The notes: generated by a model not told the origin, from the letters alone. Numbered from the stretch's first letter, positions 21,615 through 33,829 are shown. The stretch: DNA of 64,000 nucleotides from Synaphobranchus kaupii (GCA_029718625.1 CM056379.1:51171579-51235578); one strand, 5' to 3'. Numbers and translations: made by a program.

Positions 21615-23039
21615 TACGACTTGGAGGTTTGTTCATGTGCAACTTCCATGTCGGAAACTCGTATTTCCGATAATTCCGACAGCACTTTTTTAACGGTTCA
21701 ACAAATTCAAGTCTGTTTCAAAACCTCACAAAAAGGATGCATACATAATGTAAATTTACACATTCAATCTACACCCCAACAACAAAACATGAATTACCTC
21801 TCAACCTGTGAAAACTTTAACAAACAACACAAACAGTTATGCAAGTATTCCTCGTTGTATTGAAACTAATCAAAACCAATGGAGAGTATGATGAGCAGAG
21901 TCTCGTGGATTCCAACAAAAAAAATTAAAAATCAGTGTACAAGTTATTCAGTTCAGGTTGTTTCAATTGAAGTGATTCAGGTTAGTACAGTTCAATTCAA
22001 TAAAGTTCAGTTAAATTCAATTAACTTCAATCAATTTCAGTTCAGATCCGCGTAATTAAACGCTGTTCATTCCCATAAATAATAATAAACTATAACAAAA
22101 AAAAGGAAGAAGGAACCGAGTACATCTACTCATATAACTGGAACCCCATATTTTTTCAGTCAGTCAGCCAACGTCCGGGTAATTTAAAATGCTGCGGCGC
22201 TCTAGATGCAGGTCTTCCGTCCACGTTCTTTAACTGAAAACCTCCCGATAACTGTGGTTCCAGAGTGATCACTCGCGTTGCTTGGGATTTTCAATTTCGG
22301 GAGCTTGAAATTATTATTTCCATCGCTAAATTACCATATGGCAATGCTGATACAAAACGTTTTGACAAACGCGCCCACAAGTTATAAATATTGGCGGACA
22401 CACTTTTCAACGTTCGGACGCAAGGAATCATTAAAAACTCCTTCGCCCCAAAAACATCACATTTTACAAACGCGTCGACAATTAAAGAAAAACTTCGGAC
22501 GAACAAACTTCCTGGAACTCGTCACCAGTCTCTCTCTCTAACCCTTCTCGAGAGTAGCGTCCATCACCCATTCATAAAACTTTCGAAGTTGCCACGCAGG
22601 CAGTCTGCCGCAAATAGGAGCAGAGGAGGAAAAAAACATGGATGAAAGAGGGGTATCTGTGCGACTTAACATTGAACAGAATTAGTCATCACAACTTGAA
22701 GGCAGCATAATTCCAGCTGCAGGTCTATACTGTAGCCTATGGAAGGTTCAAAATTGATCAGATTCGCTGATAGATAAAAGTCTGATATTAGATAAAGGGA
22801 TGCCATCCTCATTATCTTCAGGTTCTTCCGATTTCGGCGATGTATAATTTAGCTATGAAAATCGGAAACACTGTATACTATTGCAGTCAAAAGTTTCCGA
22901 AATTGTAGCTTCAGCCGCACCGTAGGCCTACTGCTGTCGGCTACCCAAACTCACCACACCCCTTCAAAGCCTCAGTTCCTTCATACTAGCTATTGAAATT
23001 GTAGCATTCTCTCTGATTCAGGAGGAATAATTTCTAGTA
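21615..23039. other. Intronic sequence, no gene recognised
   Basis: Includes an AT-rich stretch at 21950-22040 made of short, imperfect TTCAATT/TTCAGTT words. The rest shows no family motif or obvious inverted ends. Short frames on both strands (for example 22278-22541) have no recognisable domain. Confidence 0.45.
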
Positions 23040-23578
23040 AGTAAAATTTTATTTATATAGCACCCTTCCCAGCACGAATGCACAGAGTGCTTTACAACAA
23101 TAATAAAATCAGAACATCAATAAAAATAAAAAGCATCCATAAAAGACAGGAAAAATCACAAGAAACAAACATCAAATACAGAAAAACAGTAGTTGGCTAG
23201 GGATGGCCAAATGCCTGCCTGAACAAATGGGTCTTTAGCTGACTTTTGAAAGTACTCTCCGAGGGTGCAGCTCTCAGGTCCAGGGGGAGGGCATTCCAGA
23301 GCCTTGGGGCCGCCGCCCCGAAGGCTCGGTCCCCTTTGGTTTTTAGTCTGGTCCTGGGCACCACCAGGAGCCCCTGGTCGGACGACCTCAGTGACCGGCT
23401 GGATGAGTATGGGTGGATGAGATCTGTGATGTAGATGGGGGCTTGACCGAGGAGGGCTCTGTAGGTGAACACCAGGACCTTGAAATGGATCCTGAGTTGC
23501 ACTGGGAGCCAGTGCAGAGAGGCAAGGATGGGAGTGATGTGGCATGATTTCTTAGACTTGGTGAGCAGCCTAGAATTT
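23040..23578 (-). mobile_element. LINE 3' fragment with reverse-transcriptase C-terminal coding
   Basis: The minus-strand reading contains CHITPILASLHWLPVQLRIH, FKVLVFTYRALLGQAPIYI, GAAAPRLWNALPLDLRAAPS and FKSQLKTHLFRQAF. This is the highly characteristic C-terminus of teleost CR1/L2/Rex-type LINE polymerases. The 3' end runs into GCTATATAAATAAAATTTTAC, a known tail style. Only about 540 bp remain, so the copy is severely 5'-truncated. The reading is continuous over about 100 residues. Confidence 0.85.
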
Positions 23579-23772
23579 CTAAAATAAGTAGTCTATGGCT
23601 GTGACTGAAAAAGCCTGGGTGTATTGTTCCTCAGTGCATGAGTGCAAAAGGACATGCATTCCACAGACTTCCAATTACAGATTTGAACATATGCAAGAAA
23701 TGGCTAATAGCAATTAGAAATGAAAGATATAACATGCATACATCTGCAACCAAATTGAAAAATAGTAATTCC

Positions 23773-24135
23773 TTACTCTAAAAAAAGCGCTCCTTTTGGC
23801 CCAGTCCCACTTCGCCGTCTCCTCCAGTTCCAGTTGGGTGTCCAGAGCATCGTTTCTACCATCCATGACCCGATAAGTCCCCAAAAATATGCGTGTGATG
23901 TGATGCAGACCCTGTCCTCATCCTCAGCACCAGCCATAGCCTCCAAAGTTGTCGCCAAATAATGGTTCTCTTGGCAGCACTGACAATCAATTTCTTCATG
24001 CATCACAGTACACTTACTACAAGTGCACCACCACGTATTGGTGGTTCTCGCAATGGCTTGGGGAAGTTCGGGTTCTCCCTCTCTGCTCGTGCAGCTCACT
24101 CGGCTCGCCGTTGGGCTATTTGCTCGTCGGTGCAC
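23773..24135 (-). CDS. Exon-like frame with P2X7-type cysteine-rich intracellular domain
   Basis: The minus-strand frame reads TWWCTCSKCTVMHEEIDCQC, then CQE, later VCITSHAYFWGL. The pattern WCxCxxCxxM...E..CCQE...CIxxHxxF matches the zinc-binding cytoplasmic ballast domain of the P2X7 receptor. In teleosts this domain also occurs in many uncharacterised multi-copy proteins with no channel part. No transmembrane or ATP-binding P2X sequence was seen nearby, so a receptor gene is unlikely. The last 30 residues read better in another frame (LDTQLELEETAKWDWAKRS), suggesting a frameshift or a splice site. It is on the strand opposite the WD40 gene, inside its intron. Confidence 0.6.
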   Translation of the reverse strand: MHRRANSPTASRVSCTSREGEPELPQAIARTTNTWWCTCSKCTVMHEEIDCQCCQENHYLATTLEAMAGAEDEDRVCITSHAYFWGLIGSWMVETMLWTPNWNWRRRRSGTGPKGALFLE

Positions 24136-24550
24136 AGCGGTTCAAAAGAGTTTCAATGTACCTGCTCCTGGCAAAAAGCTATCATCAGAGTCAGAGTCTC
24201 ACACATCCTCAAAACGTGACATGCTAAATATTTGACGACACAAACAAAGCAAGGGTATAGTAAGTAAGTAATATACAAGTAAGGAATATATGATTTCAAT
24301 ATAATTATTCGATATTATTTCAATATTATGATCCGGTCCTTAGCTTATTAACTTCCTTGTTCATGCGCTGTAACAGTCTCACTCACTTCCTGAAGCGTGC
24401 ATCAGTAAACAAACCGAACAGCAAAGAAGCTAGCAACAGTTGCTATTTCTCAGAAAATTGGTTCAATAGTTTCAAACATTCAGTTCCGGATGTCGTGATT
24501 TTGTATATCGGCATAATCTGCGTTGTTTGCATTCGTTTATGTGCTAAAAG

Positions 24551-26006
24551 TGTTACGTATCTGTTACGGGACGAACCCAAGTGCAACGACCAGGAGACAG
24601 ATTTCACAAAGGGGTGTTTTTAATAAATTAAGTGTTGGGGTAGTCCCAACACTGTACAGGAAAGGCAAAACACAGAATGTACAGAGGTCTTGCGCCTGGA
24701 AGCCCGGGGCGGGCTGCTCCAAGCCGGAGCTGGACTGGAGGATCTGGAACGGACTGTTCCAAACCGGAACTGGACTGGACTGGAACTGGACCGGGTGGTC
24801 CACACGGGAATCTGGCTCAGGAACGGAATGTTCCGAACCGGAACTGGACTGGACTGGAACTGGACCGGGAGGTCCACACGGGAATCGGGTACTGGAACGG
24901 AATGTTCCAAACCGGAACTGGACTGGACTGGAACTGGACCGGGAGGTCCACACGGGAATCGGGTTCTGGAACGGAATGTTCCAAACCGGAACTGGACTGG
25001 ACTGAACGGGAGGTCCACACAGGAATCCGTGGATGAAACGGAATGTTCCAAACCGGAACTGGACCTTGAGCGAGTAGTTTGTACAACTCACGCCTGGACT
25101 GGACTGGAACTGGCAGGGGAGCGACTCACTACGGCAGGGCAGGAACTGGACCGGACTGACTGCACCGGTACAGGGAAACAAAACAACAGAGGGGGGTTAG
25201 TGCAAGGGAAGGCACGGGAAAGACCGGGAGGTTCTCACGGAGGTGCCGGGTTTGGAAGTCAGGTGGTTGATGTAGCACGGCAGGACAGAGTGATGTGGCG
25301 CAGCTGCGGTAGGTCCGTAAGTAGCTGACTGTCTCCAGAGCTCCAGGAGCCGGCGCCGAAGAACTGGGTGGTCTCTTCGGTCGGACAGGAACAACTGGAG
25401 GGTAGCCAGGTAACGAATCACCCCGGAGCCTACACGCGCTGGAGGTGGAGGTACCGCAACACACACAACGAACACGGGGAACACGAACACTGCCACGGGA
25501 GAATGGGTGCAGGGTTAGATGGAGGAGAAGGGAAACCGGTTAGCTACACAATAATGACAGGAAATTGTGCGGGAGGTAAACTACCAATCCGTAGTTTTGC
25601 GAAGAACTAAAGCTGCACGGGAAACACATTCCACAACTAAGCGAATAGTTCACGCAGAGAGACCAGATAACGAGTCGAGCACTAACACCAAGTGACGATA
25701 GTTAACGAACTGGCGCCGACTGGCAGCCAGCCGAAAGACTATATAGTGAGCTAACTGACAGGACTAAATACGGTACAGGTGTGAACATAAACCGGGAGTG
25801 ATTGCAAGACACCAGGTGAGGCAATGCATGCAACGAGGGGGAGGGAGTGAAAGGCGGAAGTAAGACAAAACAACCAGACGAACAAGACAGGGAAGGACAC
25901 GCCTAGTCCGCGGCAGCGGGGAAAACACGGACAAAGGGATCCAACATGACACGGAGGGAAAACAGGAAAACACGGAAAACGGACAGGAAGGGAGCGGAAC
26001 ATTACA
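24551..26006 (-). mobile_element. Solo LTR with internal minisatellite
   Basis: The 1456-bp segment starts TGTTACG and ends CATTACA (TG...CA). A 5-bp duplication AAAAG flanks it (24546-24550 and 26007-26011). In minus orientation it has a TATATAG box-like motif (25740-25745) and a 3' part with AAUAAA-like TTTATTAAAAAC and TGCACTTGGGTTCGTCCCGTAACA. Gypsy-type teleost LTRs end in the same style. No internal gag-pol sequence is present, so it is a solo LTR left by recombination. Confidence 0.75.
24745..25118. repeat. 74-bp tandem repeat (minisatellite) inside the solo LTR
   Basis: The core TGTTCC recurs at 24755, 24829, 24903, 24977 and 25044 (spacings 74, 74, 74 and 67). Each unit contains CGGAACTGGACTGGACTGG and GGTCCACACGGGAATC. 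Because 74 is not a multiple of three, the long frames across it on both strands are repeats read in rotating frames, not proteins. Confidence 0.92.
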
Positions 26007-26011
26007 AAAAG

Positions 26012-26655
26012 TGTGCTTTTGAGACCTTTTTCGCCATACAATGGAAGTGAATGGAGAGAGAAAAAACATCATTCTTCGTTGGTCAGTTTCTGACCACTGG
26101 AGCAACTCATGAAGGTGAGCTTGAATATTATGACTAATATTGGTGTCAGGTAGCTATACAACATTATGTTCAAACAAAGTTCAGTATGCCTTTAACATAG
26201 GTAACTTGCTAAAACGGCACATTCTAATCAAATTCCACATTCTAATCAAACAGCCTCAAAATTACCTTACTGCTAATTACATTTACTGCTCTAATATGTC
26301 ATGTCCTAGGTACCGTCAACATGGACTATTGTCTATAGCCGTATGTGTCATCATAGTACTACCATACCATACTGTATACACATTATATAGCCACATGTAG
26401 GCTACTGTTGACATATTACAGGGTTTTTCCTGGCTCAAAAAGAAGCTTAGGTGGTGCCTAAGCGCAGCCAGCCTAGCTTGGTCATCACAGCTATCGTAAC
26501 AACTATACCCCTTCTATTCCAATTTTATGCTTTGATAGACACCAGTTTTTGGCATGGATTAAAGGGGATGTGAAGCACTCGGTAAAGTGGCTCTGGTTTG
26601 TTAGCTTTTTACCTTAAATTAGATATGACCATGCACTTTATTCTATATATGAATG
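26012..26655. other. Intronic sequence, no gene recognised
   Basis: A CAGGGTTTTTCCTGGC motif near 26420 resembles a hAT-type terminus, but no matching end was located. No coding signal was seen. Confidence 0.4.
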
Positions 26656-26870
26656 CAGGAGTGCCAATAATTGTGGCACACGTGGTTTTGTTAAAAATAA
26701 TTATTTCTTGATGAGGGAATTTTTTTTCTCATAATACATTTACTTCGATTAAAGGTTGGATTTTTCTCATTTTTTCAGTGTGAGATTAAGCTAATTCACC
26801 AAACGGTGAATTTTTTATAACCCTTTTTACTCATCTTTACCAGGGGTGCCAATAATAGTGGAGGGCACTG
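26656..26870. mobile_element. Tc1/mariner-type right-end fragment
   Basis: It ends AGGGGTGCCAATAATAGTGG-AGGGCACTG-TA at 26870-26872, a terminal sequence widespread in teleosts. The internal phrase GTGCCAATAATTGTGGCACA lies near 26660. No transposase coding remains and the left end is missing. Confidence 0.65.
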
Positions 26871-26887
26871 TATATAAATATAAATAT

Positions 26888-28168
26888 GGAATACAGCTGA
26901 TTTATTTAGTTTCAGCTACAATAGGTAAGTTGTAGTTGTAACTTGGCCACATTTTGATATCAATACTTTGATATAAACTTGCCAACAAAGTATAACCATA
27001 TCTGATCAAAAACGTCTCCGACTTAAAAAAAAGCCAAGGTACTCACGCATAGCCTACAGAGCGCTGTCTATAAGTCCTTAATTCCAACTTGCAAAAACTA
27101 GGCCTGCCTTTAAAAGTATTGATATCAAAATGTGGCCAAGTTACAACTAACAATATTGCCTATCGTAGCTCACACTAAATAAACTAGCTCTATTCCAAAG
27201 CAATGCCATCCAAACTTTCCTAAATTATTTAATGCAACTTGGCCCTGTGTTTCTTCATCTTAGCATGTGAAGAGATTGTGCCTCATGGAACAACATATGA
27301 TTTCAATGAATGTTTTTAACAGTTGATGAATAATTACATTCCAGAAAGGATATGGTTATACTTTGTTGGCAAGTTTACTTTAGATAATGTACAGGTTTTA
27401 AAATGTTAACTGCTGCTACAGATTTCATTATAATTCACAAACAGACATTTATATCAAGAAACATCATGTACAATAGAGAAAGGGGGGATGAATACATAAA
27501 TGCAAATAAAAATGAGTATTATTTTTACCTAGAAAATAGCGTACATATAGCATTTTTATGAACGTATCCAATAGTTATGATATTTGCAAACAGAATTTTG
27601 TGAAAACAAGGATATCTATGCTCTGTAGGACCACACAGGTTTCGATAGAAATCCAAATGTTCCAAATAAATAAATCAATAAATACATAATAATAATAATA
27701 ATGATAATACATTTTATTCATTCTGTGCTTTTCATAGACCCAAAGCAGTGGATGCAGACAATTGTTCAAACATGCCCTATAGTGTAGTAATTTTTCTGTT
27801 TAATTTCTAAGTGCAAGTTGCAACACACAGTATTTCCACTATAAATTATTCTCATTTTGCAGTTTGATGTGGAACATACAGTTTCATTGACCACATTCTC
27901 TTGAGATGGTAAGATGAAGAAACACAGGGCCAAGTTGCATTAAATAATTTAGGAAAGTTTGGATAGCATTGCTTTGGAATAGAGCTAGTTAGTGTGAGCT
28001 ACGATAGGCAATATTGTTAGTTGTAACTTGGCCACATTTTCATATCAATACTTTTAAAGGCAGGCCTAGTTTTTGCAAGTGGCAATTAAGGACTTATAGA
28101 CAGCGCTCCCTAGGCTATGCGTGAGTAACTTGGCTTTTTTTACGTCGGAGACGTTTTTGATCAGATAT
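26888..28168. mobile_element. Long inverted-repeat element with repeated internal modules
   Basis: The arms 26999-27262 and 27910-28168 are inverted, about 260 bp each, with outer ends ATATCTGATCAAAAACGTC and inner ends at CTTCATCTTA. A third diverged copy of one module (CAGCTACAATAGG...TTGTAACTTGGCCACATTTT) lies at 26888-26968, just outside the left arm. A further inverted pair joins 26974-27003 with 27348-27376. No coding sequence was seen. The superfamily is unknown, and the ends are not certain. Confidence 0.65.
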
Positions 28169-29274
28169 CACTTATTTTTGATAGCTAACTAATGATGAAT
28201 AATGCATGAAGATAATGACATCGAGAGAGACATGCATGCAGAATACATGCATTCAAAATAAATGCATGCAGACATTCACATTCGCGTAACGCCCTGTACT
28301 GATGAGAATGAGAACATTTCTCCTATTACCGATAGCCCACGATTATATTAAAAGAGTTTGTAGATGAGCTGTATTTAATGTCTAATGAAATACAATGAAT
28401 AGTTTAGTTTTCTGTAGTGCAATGAATGTATAAGGCATGTTGATTCGCTTCGTAGTAGCCTAGCTTGTACCTGCTTCCTGACTAGCAGCTGACTGACATT
28501 TCTCTGGCAAAACTTACGTTGGCTAACAAGCTTAATTGGACAACGCATATTTCCCAGGAATCTTAGCCAGAAAGAAAACAATAGATACTACTAAGAAATT
28601 AGCCTACCAGAGATTATTCGTCGTCTTCTTATTATAATTAAAAGTGTCTGCAGTAAGCTACATTGTCTGCAGAGTAGCATAGACTAGAGCAATGTTCGGA
28701 GGCTATTCTAATTGTTTTAAGTGACTAACCATGAAACAGATATGTTTGGGCAATTGAAGGTTTATAAATCCGATCTCTTAAAGTGATGGTCAAGGGATTC
28801 AAAAGTTCAAACCACAACATATCACAGAGGGTTGCGTCCACTACACACCCACCCATCTTTTCAAGAAAATGTGAATAGGTATATTAATATACATCTCAAA
28901 GTCAGCTAATAAACTCAGTCTTGAAAGGACTCAGGATTGTAGGGGTGTGGTCTAAATCCATACCCTCAACCCGAGTGCCATCGACGTCATCCAGCCCTAC
29001 ATGTTTGAACCACAGAACTGTTCTTATACAAAGAACTGTTCTTAATGCAATCAATTCAAAGTAAAGTACAGTGCGACTACTATCAAGAGATAAATATCAC
29101 ATGCAAGCTTGCAATCAAAGTTAAGTTAACTTAAATGCTAAGCGGTTTGATCTAACGTTAGTCTATTTAAAGCAAGCTAAATTGCAAGGCGACATTTCAC
29201 CAAATGCATGTTCCACACAAATCATTAAATGGTAGGTTTTATCGAGTTTTAAATATTTCTTTAAAGGCTCATTC
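28169..29274. other. Intronic sequence, no gene recognised
   Basis: AT-rich DNA with repeated ATGCATGCA words near 28230-28270. No domain, inverted ends or RNA gene was recognised. Confidence 0.45.
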
Positions 29275-29530
29275 ATTAATTTTGGTTGCTAATCGAACAA
29301 AAATAACGTGCATGGCAACTAAGTACTTCGGTGGACAATGGTTCTCGTCTATTTTTGTTACTGTACCCAGCCACTGAACAATATGACAAAACCATTTCCA
29401 AGGCATGGTTTATTTGGCAAAATCTTAACTACCTATTCTTTTCGAATATTATCTGACGAATGAGCAGTGCACCAAGTAAAAACGACGCGTGAGTAATTAG
29501 TTCGTTTCCATGCTGAGCTGTGCAAGGAGC
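29275..29530. repeat. Left-end fragment related to the element at 40511
   Basis: Starts AGGCTCATTCATTAATTTTG, then GTTGCTAAT, and runs in parallel with 40512-40760. Shared words include TGCATGG.AACTAAGTAC, ACAAAACCATTTCCAAGGC and GAGTAAAAACGACG-like sequence. The second copy has a right inverted end (to 41725). Here no right end was found, so this is a fragment. Confidence 0.65.
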
Positions 29531-30308
29531 AAGCTAATGTCACTAGCTAGCACCACAGAGGGATGGATGATAAACTGGTGAAAAATTGGGAGAGGGATAA
29601 AATTGGTATATGGATAAGGAGAGCGGGAAAAAATAAACACTTTAGCTAACTAACTATTCAAAAACTAATAACGTGGACGACTATTCTTAAGAGAAAACAA
29701 AACGAGTGTTGGGCTCAGACTCAAAGAGGATTTCTTAGCGGGACAGGACAGTTTAATTCACCTCAAACTAAGGAGGAGTTATGTAATGAAACCAAAATAT
29801 GTATTGGTTGAGGTTTCATGTCTACGTAGACATGGACCATTTCGACTCCACCTTTTTTTCGGCACACAGGAATAACGAGATATAGATAGACTGAAATTGA
29901 ACAAGTTTGCAATGGAATTTATTCCTCGCGCTTTATTGGTGCTCAATACATGACTTAATAGCCATACATAACGTGGTTATAAGCATATTATGGATTTTCC
30001 TTGACCATCACTGTAAGGGATTGCAGTTTATAGTAGGCTATCATCAATTCTTAATGTATTATCGTAAATTCTTAATTTTCCTAGTAGTTAACCCCTTGGA
30101 GCAGATGGCAAATTGCACCTATTTTGGGGTGCTCTGTTTAAGGCTTTATAACTCCAGGGGCTCTATCTTGGCGATCTTGGCGCTTGGTCTAAGCACATGG
30201 CGTAAAGTCCATTTAGGGCGTGTCCAAGTCCACTTTCACTATTTTAACGGTGTGTTTTTTGGACGCTAAGCACGGAGCAACGTCCAAATGGGCTGAACCT
30301 AGTCTCTT

Positions 30309-30511
30309 CATTACATTACATTACATTATACATTATAGGCATTTAGCAGACGCTCTTATCCAGAGCGACTTACACAACTTTTTTTTTAGCATTTTTTTAA
30401 AACATATTATCCATTTATACAGCTGGATATATACTGAAGCGATTCAGGTTAAGTACCTTGCTCAAGGGTACAACGGCAGTGTCCTACCTGGGAATCGAAC
30501 CTGCAACCTCG
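30309..30511 (-). mobile_element. tRNA-derived SINE, 5'-truncated
   Basis: On the minus strand it has the pol III B box (GGTTCGATTCCC), a body shared with 58397-58616 (GACACTGCCGTTGTACCCTT, ATATATCCAGCTGTATAAAT), then the LINE-type tail GTCGCTCTGGATAAGAGCGT, CTGCTAAATG and (TAATG)n. The head is cut just upstream of the B box, so the A box is missing. Confidence 0.8.
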
Positions 30512-31388
30512 TTAATTATAGGTGTGTCTTGGGCGTGACATGCAACAAACCAATCAAAATGTCATATCCCATTCCCTTTAAAAGCCTGCTTTTCCACCTT
30601 GGCGGATTGCTTATGATGGCGAAACAGACATGCTCGTGCGTGTTTAGTGCGATCAAGGAATAGTAGCCTATGATCAATATTATTCGGGCTAACGATTATG
30701 AGTTCCCGGTAATTCCTGACAGTGCTGTTTACAAAATATATGCGGTTAAATTTAGTTAAAAGCACCTGCAACAGCTGAGAATAAGCGACTAATGGCTTCC
30801 GTGTCACCTTAGAAAATGCCAAATTAGCCTGCTTGTTTAAAGAATTTCGTTTGATTATGCAATGAACTCATGTTCAAGCTTCATCCGAAGTTCATTAGGC
30901 TACCTGCATTCTAATTTTGATTAATAACAAATAACGTTATTTTGCCTTAATGAGGACACTAAATACAATAATTCTGTCAGGTTGGCAACCCATAGGTTCA
31001 GCATATTTTCCCTTGTTTTATAATGTCCTGCTTATGGAAATGTGACCAACCTATTTTACTGGTAGCGTAATGCTTTAAAACGATCCACTTTCCCAGGAAA
31101 ACCGTGAAAAGTGCAATTTACAGCAGGGGAAACAGACATGCTCCTGTAAAGCGCACATGCAGATAATGGCATTAAAATTAATTGTAAATTAATTTTGTAA
31201 CGTGCTGCAAATTTTGTTTCTAATTAGCCGCTTAGTTCTCTTTAAAATATTTTGTTCAGTTATGGAATAACAGGTGAAATCAGCGGGGTTTTAAAAAGCT
31301 GAGGGTATGGAAACTTTGTCACTGTAATTTAAAAAATTTGAAGGACGAAGTATAGCTAAGGTTACAATTCAGTTAACATGATGACATT
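30512..31388. other. Repeat-like non-coding sequence
   Basis: The flanks of the SINE (30180-30300 and 30515-30680) contain phrases such as GGGCGTGACATGCAACAAAC, CAATCAAAATGTCATATCCC and GGCGGATTGCTTATGATGGCG. These look like a non-autonomous hAT family, but its termini were not located. No coding sequence was seen. Confidence 0.35.
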
Positions 31389-31390
31389 TA

Positions 31391-32426
31391 CAGTCAAGCC
31401 GGAAAGTCTGAACACCCCTTTCACCTTCTCCACGTTTTATTATGTTACAGATATATTCTACAATAGATTGAGTTCATTTTTTGTCTCAAAATTCTACACA
31501 AAATAGCGCATAATGACGAAGTGAAAACAGGTTTTTAGACATTTGTGCTAATTTATTAAAAATCAACAAATTGATATGACACCCAAAAGTGAGCAGGTGC
31601 ATTTTGTTTCCACTGATACTGCTTGAGATGTTTCTACAACTTAATTGGAGTCCACCTGTGATAAATACAATTGATTGGACATGATTGGGGATTGCCAACA
31701 CCTGCCTATATAAGGTCCCACAGTTGACAGTGCATGTCAGAGCAAACTCCAAGCCATGGGGTGAAAGGAATTATCTGCAGACCTCAGAAACAGGATTGTG
31801 TCAAGGCATAGATCTGGAGAAGGGTACGGAAAAATCTCTGCAGCTTTACACGTCCCAAAGAGCACAGTGGCCACCATCATTCGTAAATGGAAGAAGTTTG
31901 GAACCACCAAGAATCTTCCTAGACCTGGCCGCCCGGCCAAACTGAGCAATCGGGGAAGACGGGCCTTGGCCAGGGTGGTGAGCAGGAACCCGAGGGTCAC
32001 TCTGACAGAGCTCCAGCGTATCCTTGTGGAGATGGGAGAAACTTTCAGAAGATCAACCATCCAGGCAGCACTCCACCAATCAGGCCTTTATGGTAGAGTG
32101 GCCAGACAGAAGCCCCTCCTTAGTAAAAGGCACATCACAGCCTGCTTGGAGTTTGCCAAAAGGCACCTAGAGGACTCTGAAACCATGAGAATCAAGATTC
32201 TCTGGTCTGATGAAACCAAAATTTAACTTTTTGGCCTGAATACCAAGCGTCATGTCTGGAGGAAACCAGGCACCGGTCATCACCTGGCTAATACCATCCC
32301 TACAGTGAAGCATGGCGGTGGCAGCATCATGATGTGGGGATGTTTTTCAGCAGCGGGAACCGGGCGACTAGTCCTGATAGAGGGAAAGATGAATGCAGCT
32401 AAGTACACCGAGATCCTTGAAGAAGT
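31391..32426 (+). mobile_element. Tc1-like transposon (CAGTCAAGCCGG family), 3'-truncated
   Basis: The left end TA-CAGTCAAGCCGGAAAGTC starts at 31389. The element follows the same sequence as the full-length copy at 52638-54251 in the opposite orientation. It stops abruptly near 32426 within the catalytic domain and is replaced by an AT-rich segment ending in an A-rich tail. Confidence 0.85.
31756..32426 (+). pseudogene. Tc1-like transposase, truncated and with two stops
   Basis: ATG 31756 opens MG followed by a TGA where the sister copy at 53850 has TCA. It then reads KELSADLRNRIVSRHRSGEG and the HTH KISAALHVPKSTVATIIRK. The linker (RPGRPAKLSNRGRRA), second HTH and ILWSDETKI (first catalytic D) follow. 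A TAA stop comes at 32224-32226, and the frame then continues [20 protein letters not shown] to [20 protein letters not shown] before truncation. The second D and the E are missing. Confidence 0.85.
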
Positions 32427-33715
32427 AAAAACGTAAAAGACGTAGAGCGTATATGCATATCTATGGTACAAGAAATACTAACAAGTCATATTACGAAATA
32501 CTCTTTTTTTATTTTTGTTAATTCTATCTTCATTCATAGTCTAGACTTTGTAACAATTGTCATATGTTAACTGATTGATATTCTCAATAAAAATAAAAAA
32601 CTTAAAAAAGATATTACAAACTACTTTGGAAAGAGTTTTGCGGGATTTCTTTCACACACTGCTTGCAATGTGAGGGGACAGGGCACATAGTAGACAGGGG
32701 TCTCAGTGGACAGGGAACAGGGCTCTGATTCGGACACAGCCCATTAGTGTCTCCAAATCTATCCAAATGGCTAAATTGTGCACTGCTCTAAATAAAAAAA
32801 ATAATGCTATATTTAACTACAAATCAACAGTATTGGCTCATAAAATTCACTTTTGCATAATTTTCAAGTGGGAATTACTATATTTTCATCAGTATAGGTG
32901 GGTAGATATCTATGGGTCCAAAACCCCTATGCAAAACATAAAATGAATTTAATTAGTTTTGTCCATTATAAAGCATATACATTTGGTATACCTGCCTCTT
33001 ACACAGAGATACACCTTCTGATGGCTTAAGATAAAAACATTGATATCACAGTGTTACATACACCTAAATATGTTGCCTAATCATTCACTCTTCTACCTCA
33101 ATAAAACATCACTTTTCCCTGTACTCTACAGTATGTATACTTTTGTCCTGGGATTGCATTTTTAGTTATAGTTTTTTATTTGCATTTTTACTATAGTAAT
33201 AGTTTTTTTTTGTTTTGTTCCTAGTCATAATGACTCCAAGGAAAATTTTACCTTTATCTACCACATATCAGCGCACAGTAAATTGGAATGAGCATTTGTC
33301 ATGCCCTAAGAGACAAGTATATACGCCATAGCCTATATTATGTACGATAACATTGTAATGGTTACACAGGGACATTTTGGGACTCTGGCTTTCTGATCAT
33401 GAGACTGGGCCTCCTGCGGAGTCGTTCACAATTAACACTCCTGATCAGACTGAGGCACAATGGAGTGTTTGTACCCTTCTTCATGTGACTGCACCGGGTT
33501 GGGCAGGAACTCCCCCCTCTTTTGAGAAAGAGAGGGGGGACCCCAATTTAACACACACATGCACACCCTGAGGTGATTGGAAAGGCTGATCCATCTGTGT
33601 TTATTGATGGTTCCAAGGAAATGAGCCAATCAAATGCATAGGTGCCCTAAAGCCATCTACCAATTTGGATCAAAGGAATTTTGACCATAAAAACCCATGG
33701 AACTTTACCAACTTT
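32427..33715. other. AT-rich sequence with a polyadenylated-looking tail; no gene
   Basis: The segment 32427-32615 ends in CAATAAAAATAAAAAACTTA-AAAAAG, resembling a retroposed 3' end. The rest has no motif. At 33370-33715 the sequence becomes GC-richer, with phrases like GGTTGGGCAGGAACTCCCCC that suggest retroelement leader sequence, but this was not proven. Confidence 0.35.
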
Positions 33716-33829
33716 GCTCTGATGGGAAAGACGCAGTCTTACCCTTACCAGACGCACCACTGAACCCGGACGGCTCTGATGGAAAAGACGTTGTCTCAAC
33801 CTACCAGACGCATCTCTGAACCCGGACGG
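33716..33829. repeat. 57-bp tandem duplication
   Basis: GCTCTGATGG...AAAGACG...CCAGACGCA...CTGAACCCGGACG occurs twice, starting at 33716 and 33773. The reverse-strand frame over this region is not supported by any domain. Confidence 0.8.

Noticed and set aside
24523..25328. Long overlapping open frames on both strands rich in Thr/Gly/Leu or Phe/Gly/Ser
   Set aside because: They run over a 74-bp tandem repeat with low stop density. The unit is not a multiple of three and both strands are equally open, so no protein is implied.
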